64,000 nt of DNA from Paenibacillus sp. FSL W8-0426 (GTDB taxonomy: Bacteria > Bacillota > Bacilli > Paenibacillales > Paenibacillaceae). The stretch is taken from assembly GCF_037969725.1 (NCBI RefSeq), contig NZ_CP150203.1:6315501-6379500 (forward strand), in the 5' to 3' direction. Below are positions 58,151-64,000 of this stretch, piece by piece. A program made the translations under genes and the position numbers. The notes under the pieces were generated by a model. That model did no database searches and was not told the origin of the DNA. It was given only the letters and a program-made list of their open reading frames with translations. Each line of letters begins with the position of its first letter. Positions within the stretch are counted from its first letter, which is position 1.

Positions 58151-58513
58151 ATGAAAAGAACTTTGCTATTGTTGCCGATCATTTCTTTGGTTTTACTTTC
58201 GTTGGGGTGTTCATCGTCTTCAGGAAGCTTTGCTTCAGATAAAATGATAAAATTACGGGAAGAAATTTATATTACCAGTAATGAAAACATTTCAGAAGAT
58301 GAACTAGCTGAACAAATAGGGAAGATCGAAGTATCGTCTACCAATGAGAGTGATTTTGACGATAAGAACATGATCAGTTCTAACACATACAAAGTAGGCA
58401 CAAAACTATTTAAAATCAAAAACGAAAAAAGTATAGATATGATTGCTGTAGAGGACTCAGCAGAAAAATTTCTGATCGCGTATAACAATAAGTATAAAAT
58501 AAAAAATAGGTAA
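58151..58513 (+). CDS. small putative lipoprotein
   Basis: A 120-residue protein. Signal peptide MKRTLLLLPIISLVLLSLG is followed by Cys20 in a lipobox (LSLG-C) and a Ser-rich linker, so it is probably anchored outside the membrane. The mature part is acidic and unrecognised. GGAGG lies close before the ATG. Base composition is clearly more AT-rich than its neighbours, and with the adjacent repeat this suggests an acquired gene. Confidence 0.75.
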   Translation: MKRTLLLLPIISLVLLSLGCSSSSGSFASDKMIKLREEIYITSNENISEDELAEQIGKIEVSSTNESDFDDKNMISSNTYKVGTKLFKIKNEKSIDMIAVEDSAEKFLIAYNNKYKIKNR

Positions 58514-58614
58514 AGACCTGTGAAACAATATACCACCTTCACAGTTCATGTCCAATGACGATTCTATGCCAATCGAAGTTACAAACCTCTTTGGATTAAT
58601 CAATATATGCACAT

Positions 58615-58654
58615 AAAGGCGCCTGTACCAGAAAGTAACGGTACAGGCGCCTTT
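58615..58654. terminator. bidirectional terminator between lipoprotein gene and glnS
   Basis: AAAGGCGCCTGTACC / GGTACAGGCGCCTTT 15-bp stem with TTTTATTTTT on the plus side and a shorter T-run on the minus side. It serves the convergent genes. Confidence 0.82.
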
Positions 58655-58672
58655 TATTTTTCAGGCTAATTG

Positions 58673-60364
<1,692 letters not shown>

Positions 60365-60584
60365 CGGTATCAACCTTTCGTGTGTATGGATTGAAGCATT
60401 CAGGAACGGCAACCATTCCCGCAGTATTTCCTTCATGGTACGAAGCCAAATTCCGTGCGTTTTCTTTTCTTTGGAAAAGTTTCGTACTGCTTTCATTTAA
60501 ATATACCTTTAACGCGGAACGAGTTCAATAAATAACGGCACCAAATTGGGATTTTGCGCACTGGAAGATAGGCCTAAAACCATT

Positions 60585-60613
60585 TTGACTGGTTCCCGCG
60601 AATCATGTAGCAT
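60585..60613 (+). promoter_or_regulatory. candidate promoter of the DUF2164 gene
   Basis: TTGACT, 17 nt, TAGCAT in the divergent spacer 60365-60766. The rest of the spacer has no evident feature. Confidence 0.4.
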
Positions 60614-60766
60614 GATATTAGGAAAAACGCAGACCAACGCATGCCACTGAACATTCGGAGCGCGTTTTTCAGCCATTATGTCTCGCGAAATCAGAGGGGC
60701 ATTTCACGGGGAATTTGACCTTTCTGACGCGCGAAAACATCATCATTCAGGGGAGGGATTCCCGTT

Positions 60767-61021
60767 CTGAACACACTAAAACTGACCAAAGAACAGCAGG
60801 ATGAAGCCATACGGTCCATACAGACCTATTTCGCGGACGAACGCGGGGAAGAGCTTGGCGACCTGGCGGCTTGGGGCGTGCTGGACTTATTCATGACCCA
60901 GTTGGCACCCTACATATATAATCAGGCATTAAGCGACGCCCGCACGACCGTCAATCAGCGCATCGCTTCCATCGAAGAGGACTTGTTCGCCCTGGAGCGC
61001 AAACCGCCGCGTTCCCGCTGA
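60767..61021 (+). CDS. DUF2164 family protein, apparent non-ATG start
   Basis: An 84-residue protein: (M)NTLKLTKEQQDEAIRSIQTYF, GEELGDLAAWGVLDLFMTQ, LAPYIYNQALSDARTTV and a charged C-terminus. This pattern of short acidic and amphipathic helices fits DUF2164, whose function is unknown. The frame has no ATG, GTG or TTG near its conserved start. A CTG at 60767 lies 9 nt after GGGGAGGG, and an ATT at 60758 directly abuts it. It is followed 33 bp later by an acetyltransferase gene. Confidence 0.75.
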   Translation: MNTLKLTKEQQDEAIRSIQTYFADERGEELGDLAAWGVLDLFMTQLAPYIYNQALSDARTTVNQRIASIEEDLFALERKPPRSR

Positions 61022-61054
61022 TCACCCATTTTACGAAGAAAGAAGGTTGCACTC

Positions 61055-61606
61055 ATGTTTACCTATGCATTGGATGAATATACGGAGCTTCGCCCCCTGG
61101 CCCTGGAGCATGCCAAAACGTTATTCGAGCTGACGGACCGCTCCCGTGACCAACTGAGACATTGGCTCCCTTGGGTTGACCAGGTTACGGAGCTCGATCA
61201 CACGACCCATTTCATAAGCAATGCGTTAAAACAGGGCGCAGAGAACGGCGGATTCACCGCCGGCGTCTGGCAAAAAGGAGAGCTGGCCGGCGTCATCGGA
61301 TTTCATGAAATCAACTGGACCCATCGTTCCGTCAGCATCGGCTACTGGCTTGGCAAAGGCTTCGAGGGCCAGGGCCTGATGACAAGCGCCTGCCGCGTCC
61401 TCGTGGATTACGCGCTCGTAACGCTCGATCTGAACCGCGTCGAAATCCGCTGCGCCACCAACAACAAACGCAGCCGGGCCATCCCTGAGCGGCTTGGATT
61501 CGTGCTTGAAGGCGTGATTCGCCAAGCGGAGAAGCTGCCGATCAAAGGTTACGTCAACCATGCCGTATACGGCATGCTGCAGCATGAATGGGAGCTTTTG
61601 CGTTAA
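61055..61606 (+). CDS. GNAT acetyltransferase (RimJ/RimL-like)
   Basis: A 183-residue protein. The acetyl-CoA site is IGYWLGKGFEGQGLMTSACRVLVDYA, followed by VEIRCATNNKRSRAIPERLGFVLEGVIRQAE, characteristic of the RimL branch that acetylates ribosomal protein or other N-termini. AAGAAGGTTG precedes the ATG. Probably co-transcribed with the DUF2164 gene. Confidence 0.9.
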   Translation: MFTYALDEYTELRPLALEHAKTLFELTDRSRDQLRHWLPWVDQVTELDHTTHFISNALKQGAENGGFTAGVWQKGELAGVIGFHEINWTHRSVSIGYWLGKGFEGQGLMTSACRVLVDYALVTLDLNRVEIRCATNNKRSRAIPERLGFVLEGVIRQAEKLPIKGYVNHAVYGMLQHEWELLR

Positions 61607-61682
61607 AGGACTACATAATTTCGGCTTCATCGGCCCTGCATGCGATATATCATCGCCGCTTTTACAAGCACGGGCTTTGAGT

Positions 61683-61722
61683 GCCCCTCGCCTCTTGGGA
61701 ATGCCCATTCCAGGCGAGGGGC
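61683..61722 (+). terminator. terminator after the RimL-like gene
   Basis: GCCCCTCGCCT / AGGCGAGGGGC stem with an 18-nt loop and TTCTTT tail. Confidence 0.72.
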
Positions 61723-61867
61723 TTCTTTAACGTTTGAGATCACGTTTTTACTGTAAAACAAGGTCGTTTCCAGCCGGTCGAGCTGCCCATCCATCTTAGC
61801 GCGTAATCGCCCTTGTTGACGGTGCTCGCCCGCAGAGCCGTGCTGGGCAGGGAACAAAGCCATGGAC

Positions 61868-61925
61868 GCAAACGGACCATAAACACGCCATTTCACCAGA
61901 AATAGTGTGTCTGTGGTCCATTTGC
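61868..61925. repeat. isolated long palindrome
   Basis: GCAAACGGACCA / TGGTCCATTTGC arms (one mismatch) enclose a second stem, ATTTC-ACCA-GAAAT, with ACAC/GTGT between. It would form a 58-nt hairpin without a T-run. It lies in the 435-bp gap before the convergent SDR gene, which holds no gene. Confidence 0.6.
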
Positions 61926-62041
61926 TTCTGCGAGAACGCATTTCCGGTCAAATAAAGCACTCAGGTTCACTCATTTCTAGACCTTCTCCTCTGAAGCATA
62001 GCCTTTGCGCTTACGTTCCCAATCGTTATTCGAACGCAGCG

Positions 62042-62833
62042 TTACAGCGCCCGCATCATACCGCCATCCACCACCAGCGATGCCCCGGTAATGTAGGTGT
62101 TTGCCCCGGACACCAGAAACAGCACAGCCTTTGCAAACTCCTCGGGTTCGCCGTAACGGCCTAGCGGAATTTCGGTCAGGAACTGCTCCGACACTTCCTC
62201 CTGCGTGATGCCGGACTGTTCCGCACGCGCGGCATCCAATTCGCGAATGCGGTCCGTCCCGATCCGGCCTGGAGCAATCGTATTGATCAAAATGCCGTAA
62301 GGCCCAAGCTCCTGGGATAACGTCTTGGCCATGCCGAACACCCCGGTACGGAACGTATTGGACAAAATAAGGCCGGAAATCGGCTGTTTGATCGATGATG
62401 ACGCGATATTCGCGATATGTCCGCCATGCTGCTTCATCAAAGGCAGCGCTCCCCGGATAAGACGTACGTAGCTGAGCACGTTCAGTTCAAACGCGCGCTC
62501 CCATTCTTCATCCGTCAACGACTCGAAAGTGCCGGAGGGCGGCCCGCCCGAATTGTTGACCAAAATGTCGATTCTGCCGCCGGACCAATCCCCGGTTTTA
62601 CTCATAAGGGCATCGATATCTTGTTTGCGGGTAACATCGGTCACGCAGTACTCGACTCGCCCGCCACCGCCCAGCCCCAGCAGTTCCTGCTGCACGGCCT
62701 TCAGCTTATCCTCATTCCGGCTGGCAAGCATAACGTCGGCGCCTTCAGCAGCCAACTGCTTCGCCACCGCCTTGCCCAGTCCCTGACTGGATGCAAGCAC
62801 AAGCGCCTTTTTTCCTCGCAGTCCCATATCCAT
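62042..62833 (-). CDS. atypical short-chain dehydrogenase/reductase
   Basis: A 263-residue Rossmann protein. The cofactor loop is VLASSQGLGKAVAK (Ser in place of the usual Thr-Gly), NNSGG and an active-site Ser region IASSSIKQP are present, but the YxxxK pair is replaced by Ser158-x-x-x-Arg162 in LILSNTFRTG. Some SDR subgroups annotated as 3-oxoacyl-ACP reductase show this change. It ends with the normal GGMMRAL. The start follows GGAGGCATG. Confidence 0.88.
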   Translation of the reverse strand: MDMGLRGKKALVLASSQGLGKAVAKQLAAEGADVMLASRNEDKLKAVQQELLGLGGGGRVEYCVTDVTRKQDIDALMSKTGDWSGGRIDILVNNSGGPPSGTFESLTDEEWERAFELNVLSYVRLIRGALPLMKQHGGHIANIASSSIKQPISGLILSNTFRTGVFGMAKTLSQELGPYGILINTIAPGRIGTDRIRELDAARAEQSGITQEEVSEQFLTEIPLGRYGEPEEFAKAVLFLVSGANTYITGASLVVDGGMMRAL

Positions 62834-62907
62834 CGTTCATGCCTCCTAAGTGTGGTATATCGTTACATTCAAAGCGTCAATCGCTGAGGAGAGTTCGACG
62901 ATGCATC

Positions 62908-63405
62908 CTACCCTTCCACAAAATAGCCCATCAAAATATCGTCCACATATTGGCCGTGAATATAAAATTCCGCCACCAAGCGGCCTTCCGTTTTGAATCC
63001 GCACCGTTCATAGAAAGCTACCGCCCCCGCGTTGCTCGACAACACCCGCAAGCGCAATTTTCGGATTCCTTGCTCCGACGCATGCCGTTTCATGGCATCC
63101 ATTAATGACGTTGCAATGCCATTTCGGCGGTATTCGGGATGCACGGCAATATGAATTTCATAGACATGGCTGTTGCTGTGCATTCCCGTGGCAGGCCGAA
63201 ACCCTACCAGCCCGCATACCCGATCCCCCATGGTTGCCACCAACTGGCTGCCTGGGGGGCAGTGCTGCAAATACTGCTGGCGGGAGCGCCATTGCATCGG
63301 CGCAGGTGAGGTCTGGTCCGTCCATACGAGCGCATCCAGTTCCATCAGCTGGTCCGCATCTTTCATTTCGGATAGACGTATATGGTATGTGTCCTGTGTG
63401 AGCAT
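62908..63405 (-). CDS. GNAT family N-acetyltransferase
   Basis: A 165-residue protein with the acetyl-CoA loop IAVHPEYRRNGIATSLMDAM and LRVLSSNAGAVAFYERCGFKTEGRL. The tail FYIHGQYVDDILMGYFVE is typical of acetyltransferases close to the RimI/PhnO group. Substrate unknown. AAAGGTTG precedes the ATG. It runs in the same direction as the SDR gene, 74 bp upstream of it. Confidence 0.9.
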   Translation of the reverse strand: MLTQDTYHIRLSEMKDADQLMELDALVWTDQTSPAPMQWRSRQQYLQHCPPGSQLVATMGDRVCGLVGFRPATGMHSNSHVYEIHIAVHPEYRRNGIATSLMDAMKRHASEQGIRKLRLRVLSSNAGAVAFYERCGFKTEGRLVAEFYIHGQYVDDILMGYFVEG

Positions 63406-63497
63406 GTTTTTTCAACCTTTCCTGCATTCATTCTTCCCTTGTCCATGTATTGTAGCATAGCTCAGACCTGCAGCTAAAATCCCTTCCTTAACTCTTA

Positions 63498-63525
63498 ACC
63501 TTGACGTAACGTAATCGTTTATACT
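63498..63525 (+). promoter_or_regulatory. MerR-type operator/promoter
   Basis: ACCTTGACGTAACGTAA, with ACGT half-sites, lies 48 nt upstream of the MerR gene and is followed by TATACT. Such a dyad inside the promoter is what MerR regulators bind, so autoregulation is likely. Confidence 0.55.
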
Positions 63526-63561
63526 TAGGCTCAACGGAGATCACAGCAGGAGGTAAGGGCG

Positions 63562-64000
63562 ATGAACATTAAGGAAGCTGCCGACCGGCTTGGCATTTCG
63601 GCCAGGGCCATTCGTTTCTATGAGGAAAAAGGACTCCTTCGGCCTGCCAAACAACCGGAGAACGGTTACCGCATCTATACGGAGAACGATATTTGGCGTT
63701 TACAAACCATATCCGCCCTACGCGAGATCGGCATGTCCATTCAAGACATCGCCCAGGCACTGGCCGAAATTGATCGCGGCAACCCGCAGAAGCTTGAGGA
63801 ATACCTGGAGCTGCAGCAAGCCGTTATGTATGCCCAGTGGGTCGAATTGAAACGCATGCTGGATACGACCCAGCGCATGATCGATATCAACCGCTCGGAC
63901 GGGCCTCTGAACGTCAGCCATCTCCATGATCTGGCTCAAAGTGCGCGCCGCCTGAGGGAAGCGCGGCAGAACTGGCACGACCGCTGGAATTACGACAAAC
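63562..64000 (+). CDS. MerR family transcriptional regulator (3' end outside window)
   Basis: 146 codons are visible. The N-terminal winged HTH is MNIKEAADRLGISARAIRFYEEKGLLRPAKQPENGYRIYTENDIWRLQTISALREIGMSIQDIAQAL, followed by the usual dimerisation helix. No metal-binding Cys is seen in the visible part, so it may sense an organic ligand. AGGAGGTAAGGG precedes the ATG. Confidence 0.92.
   Translation, partial: MNIKEAADRLGISARAIRFYEEKGLLRPAKQPENGYRIYTENDIWRLQTISALREIGMSIQDIAQALAEIDRGNPQKLEEYLELQQAVMYAQWVELKRMLDTTQRMIDINRSDGPLNVSHLHDLAQSARRLREARQNWHDRWNYDK

Noticed and set aside
60365..60560. T-box leader upstream of glnS
   Set aside because: No T-box sequence or antiterminator pair is visible.

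Overview
The window looks like chromosomal DNA of a Paenibacillus-type endospore-forming Bacillota. Pointers are spoIIR and a Spo0E-like phosphatase, the atp operon next to wecB-upp-glyA, a ywlG/ywlE/mntP/ywlC/spoIIR/prmC/prfA block, a YesMN-type two-component system beside a sugar ABC transporter, a bacterial GlnRS, and frequent GTG/TTG starts behind strong GGAGG sites. The assignment comes from gene content only; no database search was possible.

Layout. 0-18.4 kb, nearly all on the minus strand, is a conserved housekeeping block: F1Fo ATP synthase (atpZ-I-B-E-F-H-A-G, the last cut by the window edge), UDP-GlcNAc 2-epimerase, upp, glyA, ywlG, the arginine phosphatase ywlE, mntP, the tRNA t6A enzyme ywlC, spoIIR, two rodA/ftsW paralogues, prmC and prfA. 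At 18.9-20.8 kb a bluB gene is split by a TnpB-only IS200/IS605-type element without target duplication. 20.8-23.7 kb holds a SUKH-4-like gene, ychF and an acetyltransferase. 23.8-27.4 kb is an AT-rich accessory segment: Spo0E-like protein, XRE/TPR regulator, an orphan protein, a tiny HTH protein and an orphan type I-C-like CRISPR remnant with no cas genes. 27.4-36.2 kb carries fni, a phospholipase D-like protein, TetR plus paired SMR pumps, and TetR plus an RND pump. 36.8-43.9 kb has two chemoreceptor-type proteins, moaA, a LysE-type exporter and a divergent MocR regulator. 43.9-46.6 kb contains two near-identical IS3-family elements inserted in one palindromic repeat. 46.9-55.4 kb is a sugar-uptake locus (GH42 beta-galactosidase, sensor kinase, AraC-type response regulator, solute-binding lipoprotein, two permeases). 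55.6-64 kb has mobA, an MFS transporter, a small lipoprotein, glnS, a DUF2164 protein, two acetyltransferases, an atypical SDR and a MerR regulator running off the end.

Structure not explained by genes. (1) Four intergenic copies of a roughly 190-230 bp palindromic element with CTATATA-type termini and a strongly conserved core occur at 12.4, 21.5, 36.6 and 57.8 kb, in two terminal subfamilies. (2) A second repeat family is built on CTAACGAAC / GTTCGTTAG arms. Both IS3 copies sit in its two arms at exactly the same offset, each with its own 3-bp target duplication, which implies that the element targets this repeat. These two observations, the split bluB with its possible in-frame rescue, and the orphan CRISPR remnant are the most interesting things in the window.
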